DNA of 51,910 nt from JAYODZ01 sp965662735 (GCA_965662735.1 CBFIIU010000015.1:1-51910); one strand, 5' to 3'; positions 25,590 through 33,273 are shown, numbered from the stretch's first letter. Notes: a model not told the origin generated them from the letters alone. Translations and numbers: made by a program.

Positions 25590-26042
25590 ATGACACCTGT
25601 AAATGTTCCCATTCAGCGACTGCCCCATGCCCACGATATCGAGCTGCCTTTTTATGCGACGACGGGGGCGGCTGGTATGGATCTGCGCGCCGCGACGAGC
25701 GATCCCATCGCACTGACGCCGCTTGAACGTGCATTAATTCCGACCGGATTTGCCATCGCGCTTCCTGATCATTTTGAAGCTCAAATTCGCCCGCGCTCCG
25801 GCTTGGCCGCCAAGCAAGGCCTGACCGTACTCAATTCACCGGGCACAATTGATGCCGATTATCGTGGCGAACTGAAAGTTATTTTGGTGAACCTCTCCAA
25901 TGAAACAGTCACAATTGAACGCGGCGATCGGATTGCGCAAATGGTCATCGCGCCTGTCACCCAAGCCCATTTGACAGAGGTCGAGAGCCTGTCGACCACT
26001 GACCGCGGCGCAGATGGCTTCGGATCAACAGGGGTGAGCTGA
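25590..26042 (+). CDS. dut: Deoxyuridine 5'-triphosphate nucleotidohydrolase
   Basis: 150 residues, a trimeric dUTPase. All five motifs are visible: AGMDLRA, RPRSGLAAKQG, GTIDADYRGELKV, RGDRIAQMVI and RGADGFGSTG. It hydrolyses dUTP to dUMP, keeping uracil out of DNA and feeding thymidylate synthesis. coaBC-dut adjacency is widespread in bacteria. The stop codon overlaps the ATG of the Rrf2 regulator by one base. Confidence 0.97.
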   Translation: MTPVNVPIQRLPHAHDIELPFYATTGAAGMDLRAATSDPIALTPLERALIPTGFAIALPDHFEAQIRPRSGLAAKQGLTVLNSPGTIDADYRGELKVILVNLSNETVTIERGDRIAQMVIAPVTQAHLTEVESLSTTDRGADGFGSTGVS

Positions 26043-26491
26043 TGCATATTCTCTCACGCAAAGCTCTTTTGGCGCTCGAAGCGGTGATCGATGTAGCGCT
26101 GTATGCGCGCCCTGAACCCGTGCAAGCGCGCGATATTACCAAACGGCAAAATGTGCCGCAGCGCTATCTTGAGCAAATTATGCAAACGCTTGTGCGCGCC
26201 GATATTTTGCGCGGTGTTCGCGGCCCGCGCGGAGGCTATCGTCTGGCGCGCGAGAGGCGCCGGATTACGGTCGGTGAAATTTTATCGGTCATTATTGAAC
26301 TTGAAAATAGCGACCAAGATCTTCCTGTCTCGTCCGAGATCGGGCAATCTGTGGTCGCGCCCTTTTGCCATCAACTGACCTCTCATATGGCGCAATTCCT
26401 AAATGAGGTCACCATTGAAGATTTGTGTCAGCGCGCACCGACAGAGCACATACAAGCGCTCAATGACCGCAAAGAAGATTTTACCATTTAA
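26042..26491 (+). CDS. Rrf2-family transcriptional regulator
   Basis: 149 residues. The winged helix has LALEAVIDVALYA, RDITKRQNVPQRYLEQIMQTL (recognition helix) and GVRGPRGGYRLARE, all typical of Rrf2. The three-cysteine cluster of IscR is absent; only two isolated cysteines remain (PFCHQ and DLCQR), so a classical Fe-S sensor is unlikely. Placement one base after dut and 18 bp before cysK suggests control of cysteine synthesis, as for CymR of Firmicutes, but this is inference. Confidence 0.9.
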   Translation: MHILSRKALLALEAVIDVALYARPEPVQARDITKRQNVPQRYLEQIMQTLVRADILRGVRGPRGGYRLARERRRITVGEILSVIIELENSDQDLPVSSEIGQSVVAPFCHQLTSHMAQFLNEVTIEDLCQRAPTEHIQALNDRKEDFTI

Positions 26492-26509
26492 CCACGGAGA
26501 CACCGACCC

Positions 26510-27472
26510 ATGAGCGAAACAGCACGCACGACCGGACGCGGAAAAATTTATGAATCCATCATTGATACGATCGGCAATACGCCCCTCGTCCGTTTAAACC
26601 GGCTAATGGAAAGTGAAAAAACTGGCGCCACCCTTCTCGCCAAGTTGGAGTTTTTCAATCCGATTGCCAGCGTTAAAGATCGCATTGGTGTTGCGATGAT
26701 CGAGGCCTTGGAAGAAGCAGGGGCCCTGAAAGCCGATACGGTGATCGTCGAGCCGACCTCCGGTAATACGGGTATTGCGCTGGCTTTTGCCTGTGCGGCG
26801 AAAGGCTATCCGTTGGTTTTATGTATGCCGGAGAGCATGTCCATCGAACGTCGCAAGATGCTGGCGCTCTTGGGGGCCAGGTTAGAGCTGACCCCGGCCG
26901 AAAAAGGCATGAAGGGCGCCATTGCGCGTGCCGAAGAATTGCTCGCCGCGAACCCCCATTGGGTCATGCCGCAACAATTTGATAACCCAGCCAATCCCCG
27001 CATTCACCGGGTGACCACGGCAGAAGAAATTTGGAATGATACCGCCGGCGCCGTCGATGTGGTGGTCTCGGGCGTTGGCACTGGGGGCACCTTTAGTGGC
27101 GTGGGCCGTGTCCTGAAAGACCGCAAGCCCGAGGTGAAAATGGTGGCGGTCGAGCCCGAGGATAGCCCCGTTCTATCCGGGGGCGATGCGGGGCCGCATA
27201 AAATTCAAGGCATTGGCGCGGGCTTTGTGCCCGGCAATATGGATGCTTCTTTGATTGATGATGTGGTGACAATTTCCAATGAAACGGCATTTGAAACGGC
27301 ACGGAAATTAGCTCGGATAGAGGGCATACCGGGGGGCATCAGCTCCGGCGCCGCGGTCGCCGCTGCTTTAGAATTGGGCCAGCGGCCTGAGTTTAAGGGC
27401 AAGAATATTGTGATCATTTTGCCAAGCTTCGCCGAACGCTATTTATCAACCGCTTTGTTTGAAGGGCTGTGA
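26510..27472 (+). CDS. cysK: Cysteine synthase A (O-acetylserine sulfhydrylase)
   Basis: 320 residues of the PLP fold-type II family. The PLP lysine is in NPIASVKDRIGVAM, the substrate loop is PTSGNTGIALAF, and the phosphate-binding loop is GVGTGGTFSGVGRVLK. The C-terminal LPSFAERYLST is a conserved CysK/CysM end. It makes cysteine from O-acetylserine and sulfide. It is preceded by the Rrf2 regulator and followed by a HesA/MoeB-like gene, a sulfur-metabolism grouping. Confidence 0.96.
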   Translation: MSETARTTGRGKIYESIIDTIGNTPLVRLNRLMESEKTGATLLAKLEFFNPIASVKDRIGVAMIEALEEAGALKADTVIVEPTSGNTGIALAFACAAKGYPLVLCMPESMSIERRKMLALLGARLELTPAEKGMKGAIARAEELLAANPHWVMPQQFDNPANPRIHRVTTAEEIWNDTAGAVDVVVSGVGTGGTFSGVGRVLKDRKPEVKMVAVEPEDSPVLSGGDAGPHKIQGIGAGFVPGNMDASLIDDVVTISNETAFETARKLARIEGIPGGISSGAAVAAALELGQRPEFKGKNIVIILPSFAERYLSTALFEGL

Positions 27473-27494
27473 GCGCGAAATCTGTGAGACGCTA

Positions 27495-28358
27495 ATGTCG
27501 TTTGAAAAAACTGAGCCGCCCGAGCTGCCCTGGCCGCCCGAGCCAACACATAGCGCGCTTCCGCGAGAGCAGGTCTATGCGCGCCAATTGGTCTTACGCG
27601 AGATCGGCGGCGCAGGACAACATAAGCTATCTGCGGCACGCGTTTTGATTGTGGGCGCTGGGGGGCTCGGCTGTCCTGCCGCCTTATATCTCGCAGCGGC
27701 AGGGGTTGGAACCATTGGCCTCGTCGATCCGGATCGGGTCGAACCCAGTAATTTGCCGCGGCAGATTTTGTACGACCCGCAGAGTATTGGGCAGCTTAAG
27801 GTTGAAGCCGCGGCCGCTTATCTCAATCGGGCCTATCCTCAAACACAGATCGTCCCGCAGGCCTTGGCCTGTCATGCGGAAAACGTTGACGCGCTGATCG
27901 CCTCTTACGATATCATTGCCGATTGTTTGGATCATTTCGAAGCCCGCCTCTCATTAAGCGACGCCTGCGCCCGCGCATGCAAGCCGCTCGTGTCGGCGGC
28001 AGCGATCGGCTTTGCAGGACATTTGTCGACCTTTAAGCCCTATGCCCAAAATGCAGATGGCGAGAATTTACCGTCCTATCGTTGCTGGGTGGGTCACACC
28101 CCCCGCGTCGAAGAGGATTGCCGCAATTTCGGCGTTCTAGGAGCCATCACAGGGGTGATGGGAAGCTTGGTCGCCGTTGAAGTGGTGAAAGAAGTGCTCG
28201 GAGCCGGGGAAAGCTTGGCCGGCCGGGTTTTAATTTATGATGGATTATCGGGCACCAGCCGAACAGTGCGTCTGCCGCGCGATCCTGCAAATTTTCCACC
28301 TCGGTCAGCAGATGATATCCCTCAGCCAGCAATGGGCCGCGATCGAAGCGCGACTTAA
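27495..28358 (+). CDS. HesA/MoeB/ThiF-family adenylyltransferase
   Basis: About 287 residues from ATG 27495; an upstream TTG 27459 overlaps cysK and is less likely. The nucleotide-binding loop VLIVGAGGLGCPAALYL, the Arg finger in NLPRQILYD, Lys in QSIGQLKVEAA and Asp in IIADCLDHFEAR identify an E1-like enzyme that adenylates the C-terminus of a ubiquitin-like sulfur carrier. The zinc-binding CxxC pairs of MoeB are not intact: the first appears as SYRC and the last is missing. It may serve MoaD, ThiS or a CysO-like carrier; cysK next door makes a carrier-dependent route conceivable. Its last four bases overlap the convergent dehydrogenase. Confidence 0.87.
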   Translation: MSFEKTEPPELPWPPEPTHSALPREQVYARQLVLREIGGAGQHKLSAARVLIVGAGGLGCPAALYLAAAGVGTIGLVDPDRVEPSNLPRQILYDPQSIGQLKVEAAAAYLNRAYPQTQIVPQALACHAENVDALIASYDIIADCLDHFEARLSLSDACARACKPLVSAAAIGFAGHLSTFKPYAQNADGENLPSYRCWVGHTPRVEEDCRNFGVLGAITGVMGSLVAVEVVKEVLGAGESLAGRVLIYDGLSGTSRTVRLPRDPANFPPRSADDIPQPAMGRDRSAT

Positions 28359-29350
28359 ATTTCAGCCGTGCTCGGCAAAACCCGGTCCGGGGGTCGGTGG
28401 CCATCGGCGAAGGTTCGAATATTAATCAATACTTTTTCACCCATAGCTTGGCGCCCTTCTCTGGTCGCCGAGCTCATATGCGGAATGAGGGTGACATTGG
28501 GTAAATCGAGCAGCCGTGGATTAACCGCCGGCTCTCTTTCAAACACATCGAGACCCGCCCCCCCAAGCGCGCCTTGAGCAAGTGCATTGGCGAGAGCTTC
28601 CTCGTCGACCACTTCACCGCGGCTGGTATTGATGACCAAGGCATGCGGGGCAAGCAAAGCCAGTCGGCGGGCGGATAAGAGGTGATAGGTCGCTGGCGTG
28701 TGGGGGCAGTGAATGCTCAAAATATCAATATGCCGCAACATACGATCGAGATTATCCCAATAATGGGCCTCCAGTTTTTCCTCAATATCGGGGTGAACGC
28801 GATTACGATTAAAATAGTGAATCTCTAGGCCAAAGGCGCGTGCTCGGTGAGCGACCGCTTGGCCGATCCGACCCATCCCAATAATGCCCAGCTTTTTGCC
28901 CCCAATGCGTTGGCCCAGCATCCAATTGGGCGACCAGCCCGTGAATTGTCCAGGTATATGGACGATTTGATGCCCCTCAACCAAGCGTCGCGAGACCGCC
29001 AGAATAAGGGCTAAGGTCATATCCGCTGTATCCTGTGTGAGGACGCTCGGCGTATTGGTGACCAAAATGCCCCGCGCATAAGCCGCATCGACATCAATAT
29101 TATCGACACCATTTCCAAAATTTGCGATGAGCCTCAAACGGTCACCCGCGGCGCGGATCATGTCGCCCGTGATCCGATCCGTGACCGTCGGCACCAAAAC
29201 ATCGTGATCGGCCATGCGGGCCAGCAAGGCGTTTTGGTCGAGCGCGATATCATCTTGATTAGCGGTCACGGAAAACAGCTCTTGCATGCGATCTTCGATC
29301 GACTGCGGCAGGCGACGGGTGAGCGCAACTTTCAGATTTTGACTGGGCAC
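28355..29350 (-). CDS. D-isomer-specific 2-hydroxyacid dehydrogenase (glyoxylate/hydroxypyruvate reductase type)
   Basis: About 331 residues. The NAD-binding loop is LGIIGMGRIGQAVA. The catalytic triad is Arg in VINTSRGEVVDE, Glu in DVFEREPAVNP and His in TLIPHMSSAT. The ending with GEKVLINIRTFADGHRPPDRV is that of GyaR-type glyoxylate/hydroxypyruvate reductases in Alphaproteobacteria. GTG 29350 has GGAG five bases upstream and gives an N-terminus like its relatives; ATG 29371 in the same frame has no ribosome site. It diverges from the SH3-domain gene. Confidence 0.9.
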   Translation of the reverse strand: MPSQNLKVALTRRLPQSIEDRMQELFSVTANQDDIALDQNALLARMADHDVLVPTVTDRITGDMIRAAGDRLRLIANFGNGVDNIDVDAAYARGILVTNTPSVLTQDTADMTLALILAVSRRLVEGHQIVHIPGQFTGWSPNWMLGQRIGGKKLGIIGMGRIGQAVAHRARAFGLEIHYFNRNRVHPDIEEKLEAHYWDNLDRMLRHIDILSIHCPHTPATYHLLSARRLALLAPHALVINTSRGEVVDEEALANALAQGALGGAGLDVFEREPAVNPRLLDLPNVTLIPHMSSATREGRQAMGEKVLINIRTFADGHRPPDRVLPSTAEI

Positions 29351-29487
29351 GTGATCTCCGTTGGAACTCATCTATGCGGGTAATCTAGCAAATGTGACGC
29401 TCCTCGGCAGATTTTTTTTCGTGCTGGAATTATTCTTCGAAGATGCAGGGGGTTGTGGCTGCTACCGGCGCCCGATAAGTTAGCCCA

Positions 29488-30039
29488 ATGTCTTCAACCC
29501 CATTTCCCTTGTCCTTATTTTTTAAACCGCGGGTAACCCTCGGGCGGCCATTGCAAATGGTTGTGATGGTTTTAGTTGTCTTGGGTGCAACCGTGAATGG
29601 GGGCCGTGGCGAGCCCAATGAGCCCGACCTGCCGCGCTTTGCAAGCCTTGCCTATGATCAAGTCAATATGCGCGTTGGTCCGATGCGCATCTTTCCCGTT
29701 AAATGGCAATATCGGCGACAAGGCCTACCTGTTGAAGTGGTCAATGAACGGGAAGATTGGCGCGAGATCCGCGATCATCAAGGTGTGCATGGCTGGGTCC
29801 ACAGATCGCAATTATCGTCACGTCGATCGGTCATCATCGTCGGAAAACAACCGACGCCCTTGCGCACAGTCGCAGCAGAAGATGGCTACATCGTGGCTTT
29901 TTTAGCCCCCAATGTGGTCGCACAGTTCCGGCAATGCGATGGGTTATATTGCGAGGTGGCTTTGACCAGCACCGCCAAAGATAGCTATGAAGGCTGGGTG
30001 AAACGCGATCAGATTTGGGGGGTTAAGGAGGGCGATTAA
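29488..30039 (+). CDS. Exported SH3-domain protein
   Basis: 183 residues. After a basic start comes a hydrophobic segment, MVVMVLVVLGATVNGGRG, acting as a signal peptide or anchor. The rest is one or two bacterial SH3-like domains: VNMRVGPMRIFPVKWQY, PVEVVNEREDWREIRDHQG and HGWVHRSQLS, then a repeat-like half ending GWVKRDQIWGV. Such domains bind cell-wall peptides. Proteins of this kind (DUF1058-like) are often found beside 2-hydroxyacid dehydrogenases in Alphaproteobacteria. A perfect 16-bp palindrome at 30030-30045 includes its stop codon but lacks a T-run. Confidence 0.85.
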   Translation: MSSTPFPLSLFFKPRVTLGRPLQMVVMVLVVLGATVNGGRGEPNEPDLPRFASLAYDQVNMRVGPMRIFPVKWQYRRQGLPVEVVNEREDWREIRDHQGVHGWVHRSQLSSRRSVIIVGKQPTPLRTVAAEDGYIVAFLAPNVVAQFRQCDGLYCEVALTSTAKDSYEGWVKRDQIWGVKEGD

Positions 30040-30063
30040 TCGCCCCCCTCCCGCGATCAATTC

Positions 30064-30657
30064 CTAGCGATCAAAGTCGGCGCCCAAAGAAGCGCGCGTC
30101 GCGTCTGACAAGATCGTCATATGCGCATAGTTTTCATGACCAATACCGAGAATGGCTTGGCCCTCGCCTGTGCAAAAAGCGTTGATCAAATGATCTGGAA
30201 ATGGGAAATGCAAGAAATGCACAGACGACGTCTTACCATCGGGGGCCGTGCGCTCGACTTCTTGTTCAGGTTTGGCGAAAACTTTTTCGCCATTAACCTC
30301 AACATAAGCGGTCAGCTCGACATCCGTAAGGCGACGCAAAATTGTGCCGCGGCGTGCCGGGTCGTCAATTTCGAACATCAAAGTTGCCGTTAATTCTTTC
30401 CCTTGAGGGATCATCGGATTATAGGCGTTCAACTCGTCTTCGATTTGTTCATCGCCACCACGTTCGATGTGCAACATCTCCTGGATTTGCTGAAGCATGG
30501 TGTCATAGTTTTCGAAATAGAATGTCGCATAGGGGCCGACATCAATCCGACGTGGCTTTTTCAGGTCGACAATGCGTTTGCGTAACTGTGCCCGCTGTTC
30601 GGCATACGCCTCGGGCGACAGGAGGTCTGCAGGTGTAATGGACTTTGGGGAGGTCAT
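30064..30657 (-). CDS. DUF3501 family protein
   Basis: 197 residues, cytoplasmic, no membrane segment or cysteine motif. It contains RIDVGPYATFYFENYDTML, QEMLHIERGG and AYNPMIPQGKELTATLMFEI, then a beta-rich part ending HFLHFPFPDHLINAF. These features match DUF3501, a family of unknown function. It is the last gene of rubrerythrin - Fe-S protein - DUF3501, 17 bp after the Fe-S gene, with AAGGA before its ATG. The recurring genetic company of DUF3501 with rubrerythrin and a CCG-domain protein implies a shared role in peroxide or iron handling, but this is not proven. Confidence 0.85.
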   Translation of the reverse strand: MTSPKSITPADLLSPEAYAEQRAQLRKRIVDLKKPRRIDVGPYATFYFENYDTMLQQIQEMLHIERGGDEQIEDELNAYNPMIPQGKELTATLMFEIDDPARRGTILRRLTDVELTAYVEVNGEKVFAKPEQEVERTAPDGKTSSVHFLHFPFPDHLINAFCTGEGQAILGIGHENYAHMTILSDATRASLGADFDR

Positions 30658-30674
30658 GGTCCTGTCCTTTCAGG

Positions 30675-32027
30675 TTAGATGAGTTGATAGGCACGCGCGA
30701 AAACTTCAATAGGGTGCGCTGCTTCTTTGAGAGGGGCGTCGGGAGCAAGTGAACCGCTGACCTGCACAAGATGTTTTGCCGCGAGCGGACAATCAGAGCA
30801 GACGGTTTCGGCTTCACTTTTGTTAACCTGCCGTGCGGTGGGTGTGCCAACCTTAACGGCGAGATGATGGGTTTCTTTGAGCACGCCAAAGGTGCCGCCA
30901 TGGCCCGAGCAACGTTCAATGACGGTAACCGCCGCATCGGGGATCAAGCGCAATAATTCCGCTGATTTAGGGCCCACATTTTGAGCGCGCGCGTGACAGG
31001 CAAGGTGCATTGCAATGCCACCCGGTACAGGTGTCAGCCCTTCTGTTAACCCATATTCGGTTGCCAGATCGACGACATATTCTGATATGTCTTTGGTGGC
31101 GGCGCTCAGGGCTTTGACGTCATCATTGTCCGGCAAGATGAGAGGCCACTCAAATTTGAACATGAGGCCACAGCTTGCGGTGAGCGTGATGATGTCTTTT
31201 CCAGCGTCGACCAATGGGCGCAACATTTTCGCGACTTTCTCGGCATTTTCAGCTACTTTGGCGATATTGCCCTGTTCGAGAAATGGCATGCCGCAACAGC
31301 CCGGATAGTCGGTTTGGACATCGACGCCAAGATGCGCCAGGACTTTGGCCGCAGCTTCGCCGACGGTTGGATTATTGTAATTCACGGCGCAGGTCGCATA
31401 CAGCACAGCTTGGCGCCCCTTTGCCGGCCCGTTTGGATTCGCCTGATATTCGCCGCGCGCCATGGCTTCTTGAGCGCGTTTCATAAATGTCTTGCCGGCG
31501 AATTTAGGCAGCTCCGCATCGGAATCAATGCCAATAACACCATCCATAATCGGGCGAGTGAGCGCATTGCCTTTTTTGCTGGCCCAGTTGACGATCGGTG
31601 CGACCGGAGCAGCCATTGAGCCATTGCGGTCCATTTGAGCCAACTGATTTTGGACGAAAGGCGGGCTGCCTTTCTCTTTCAACTCAACAGCGCGGGCGCG
31701 CAACATGAGATGCGGAAAATCGAGATTAAATTCATGGGGCGGCACATATGGGCATTTGGTCATGAAGCACAGGTCGCACAAGGTACATGCATCGACCACG
31801 GGCTTGAAATCGGCACTATCAACCGTATCCAATTCGCCACTTTCGCTCTCGTCGATCAGGTCGAAAAGACGGGGAAAGCTGTCGCATAAATTAAAACACC
31901 GACGACAGCCATGACAAATATCTGCCTGGCGACGAAACTCCTCGTCGAGCGCTTTGGCATCGTAAAAGGCGTCGGTTTGCCACTCCAATGGATGGCGGAT
32001 AGGAGCTTCAGTGCTGCCTTCTTTCAT
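30675..32027 (-). CDS. Heterodisulfide-reductase-like Fe-S protein with CCG domains (GlpC/HdrB-like)
   Basis: 450 residues. Two [4Fe-4S] motifs lie near the start: C38, C41, C44, C48 in CHGCRRCFNLC, and C81, C84, C87, C92 in CTLCDLCFMTKC. Two cysteine-rich CCG-type domains follow, one ending YPGCCGMPFLEQGN and the other HLACHARAQNVGP with CSGHGGTFGV (a Ser replaces the second Cys of CCG). This is the layout of GlpC and HdrD/HdrB electron carriers, but no flavoprotein dehydrogenase partner is adjacent. Between rubrerythrin and DUF3501 it may supply electrons to rubrerythrin, which here lacks its own rubredoxin domain. That role is inferred. Confidence 0.88.
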   Translation of the reverse strand: MKEGSTEAPIRHPLEWQTDAFYDAKALDEEFRRQADICHGCRRCFNLCDSFPRLFDLIDESESGELDTVDSADFKPVVDACTLCDLCFMTKCPYVPPHEFNLDFPHLMLRARAVELKEKGSPPFVQNQLAQMDRNGSMAAPVAPIVNWASKKGNALTRPIMDGVIGIDSDAELPKFAGKTFMKRAQEAMARGEYQANPNGPAKGRQAVLYATCAVNYNNPTVGEAAAKVLAHLGVDVQTDYPGCCGMPFLEQGNIAKVAENAEKVAKMLRPLVDAGKDIITLTASCGLMFKFEWPLILPDNDDVKALSAATKDISEYVVDLATEYGLTEGLTPVPGGIAMHLACHARAQNVGPKSAELLRLIPDAAVTVIERCSGHGGTFGVLKETHHLAVKVGTPTARQVNKSEAETVCSDCPLAAKHLVQVSGSLAPDAPLKEAAHPIEVFARAYQLI

Positions 32028-32062
32028 GGAATTCTCCGGTGTAAATGTTCTAGAAATTGTAA

Positions 32063-32103
32063 TCAGCAGCCCCGGCGAGGGGGGAAGAGGCCGAGGCTGC
32101 TGA
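32063..32103 (-). promoter_or_regulatory. Intercistronic hairpin between rubrerythrin and the Fe-S gene
   Basis: TCAGCAGCC (32063-32071) and GGCTGCTGA (32095-32103) are perfect complements, extended inside by CGGC/GCCG. The structure begins nine bases after the rubrerythrin stop and is not followed by a T-run. It may be an mRNA-stabilising or partial-termination hairpin giving more rubrerythrin than the downstream products. Confidence 0.55.
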
Positions 32104-32111
32104 AGGGGGTA

Positions 32112-32528
32112 TTAGTCCATCGAGTCCAAAGCTTTTTGGAAACGTCCGGCGTGGGACTTTTCAGCTTTGGCAAGTGTTTCGAACCAATCTGCGATTTCGT
32201 CGAAACCTTCCTCGCGGGCCGTGCGGGCCATGCCAGGATACATATCGGTATATTCATGGGTTTCACCGGCAATCGCTGAGCGCAGATTGTCAGCTGTGGC
32301 ACCAATTTTTTCGCCCGTTGCTGGGTCGCCGACTTCTTCCATGAACTCTAAGTGTCCATGTGCGTGACCGGTTTCGCCTTCCGCAGTTGAACGGAATACG
32401 GTTGCGACATCATTGTAACCCTCAACATCCGCTTTTTGCGCGAAGTAGAGATAGCGACGGTTTGCTTGGCTTTCGCCGGAAAACGCGTCTTTCAAGTTTT
32501 GCAAGGTTTTGGATTCTGCAAGAGACAT
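32112..32528 (-). CDS. Rubrerythrin (diiron, without rubredoxin domain)
   Basis: 138 residues forming a ferritin-like four-helix bundle. Likely diiron ligands are E19, E52 and H55 (EGETGHA), E89 and E92 (AIAGETHEYT), and E123 with H126 (KAEKSHAG). The C-terminal rubredoxin CxxC domain of classical rubrerythrins is missing, so reduction must come from another protein, perhaps the Fe-S product of the next gene. Rubrerythrins reduce hydrogen peroxide at a diiron site. A strong AGGAG precedes the ATG. Transcription is probably from the promoter at 32599-32627, beside an iron control element. Confidence 0.92.
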   Translation of the reverse strand: MSLAESKTLQNLKDAFSGESQANRRYLYFAQKADVEGYNDVATVFRSTAEGETGHAHGHLEFMEEVGDPATGEKIGATADNLRSAIAGETHEYTDMYPGMARTAREEGFDEIADWFETLAKAEKSHAGRFQKALDSMD

Positions 32529-32570
32529 GCTTCACTCCTCTTTTTGGTTAAGCTCGGGTTTCCGAGGCCA

Positions 32571-32590
32571 GTTCCAGACTGTTCTGGAAC
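32571..32590. promoter_or_regulatory. Second palindrome downstream of the rubrerythrin promoter
   Basis: GTTCCAGA (32571-32578) and TCTGGAAC (32583-32590) are perfect complements around CTGT. The element starts a few bases after the predicted transcription start of the rubrerythrin operon and could be an operator for another repressor. Its half-site and spacing differ from the Irr element nearby. Confidence 0.5.
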
Positions 32591-32598
32591 CTGACACC

Positions 32599-32627
32599 TA
32601 TATAGGGTGAAGAGAGAGGGTCGTCAA
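32599..32627 (-). promoter_or_regulatory. Predicted sigma70 promoter of the rubrerythrin operon
   Basis: On the reverse strand TTGACG (32627-32622) and TATATA (32604-32599) are separated by exactly 17 bases, a near-consensus housekeeping promoter. It lies about 70 bases upstream of the rubrerythrin ATG. The iron control element ends four bases upstream of the -35. Confidence 0.8.
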
Positions 32628-32631
32628 GTAT

Positions 32632-32648
32632 TTTAGAATTATTCTAAA
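32632..32648. promoter_or_regulatory. Iron control element (Irr operator)
   Basis: TTTAGAA (32632-32638), TTA, TTCTAAA (32642-32648) is a perfect 7+7 palindrome with a 3-base centre. It agrees exactly with the ICE form described for Irr in Rhizobiales and Rhodobacterales. It lies between irr and rubrerythrin, just upstream of the -35 of the rubrerythrin promoter. Irr itself is encoded next door. Confidence 0.85.
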
Positions 32649-32662
32649 TAAAATTTTTAAAA

Positions 32663-33115
32663 TTATTTAGCAACGGCCAATCGCAAAACAACATCCACAC
32701 CAGCCACATCAAAACCCGAGGGAGCAGAAGGAATTTGAGCTAATTGGATCGCATCATGGGGCACATCAATGAGCTGACCGGTTTCTTCAACATAAAAATG
32801 GTGATGGTCACCCAGATTTGTATCAAAATAACTCCGATGGCTATCCACAATCACCTCACGCAACAAGCCCGCTTCGAGGAATTGGTTGAGTGTATTGTAA
32901 ATTGTAGCCTGCGAGATCGACAAACCGACCATGCGCGCTTCTTCATAGAGGCCATCTGCGGTGACGTGGCGGTTACCATCGCGAAATAAAAGATAGGCCA
33001 AAAGCACACGCTGGCGGGTCAACCGCAATTGAGCCGACCGCAAACGCTGCGAAAGCCGCTCTTCTTGCTCGGCTGATAACACGATCTTTTTGCTATGCGA
33101 CTGCTGTGCCGCCAT
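32663..33115 (-). CDS. irr: Iron response regulator Irr (Fur superfamily)
   Basis: 150 residues from ATG 33115, preceded by AGGTGG; ATG 33139 in frame has no ribosome site. The winged helix has RLTRQRVLLAYLLF, HVTADGLYEEA and SISQATIYNTLNQFLEAGLLREV. The HHH motif in DHHHFYVEE (104-106) is the haem-binding region diagnostic of Irr within the Fur superfamily, and QLIDVPHDAI with GFDVAGVDVVLRL matches the Irr C-terminus. The N-terminal Cys-Pro haem motif of the Bradyrhizobium protein is absent, as in most Irr proteins. Irr acts under iron limitation, controlling haem, Fe-S and iron-storage genes. It lies directly upstream of rubrerythrin and divergent from fabA. Confidence 0.92.
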   Translation of the reverse strand: MAAQQSHSKKIVLSAEQEERLSQRLRSAQLRLTRQRVLLAYLLFRDGNRHVTADGLYEEARMVGLSISQATIYNTLNQFLEAGLLREVIVDSHRSYFDTNLGDHHHFYVEETGQLIDVPHDAIQLAQIPSAPSGFDVAGVDVVLRLAVAK

Positions 33116-33168
33116 GATGACCACCTTTTCTGGGCTCATTAGTTGCGAGCCGTTCTTAAAACAATTCC

Positions 33169-33197
33169 AATATATGAAGCTGATTAAATTTGGTCAA
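33169..33197 (-). promoter_or_regulatory. Predicted sigma70 promoter of irr
   Basis: On the reverse strand TTGACC (33197-33192) and TATATT (33174-33169) are separated by 17 bases. The predicted start lies about 45 bases upstream of ATG 33115. No iron control element was seen at this promoter. Confidence 0.7.
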
Positions 33198-33273
33198 GTT
33201 TTTCTTTAAGCCCCAGCCCCCGCATTCCGATTTATCTGCGCAGGGATATCGGCAATATTTCTTCTCACTTGCT

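Noticed and set aside
30030..30045. Palindrome GGGCGATTAATCGCCC as terminator of the SH3-protein gene
   Set aside because: No loop and no T-run on either side. It may be chance around the stop codon.
32571..32590. Alphaproteobacterial LexA box (GTTC-N7-GTTC)
   Set aside because: The two GTTC copies are 6 bases apart, not 7. The site is better described as an 8+8 inverted repeat.
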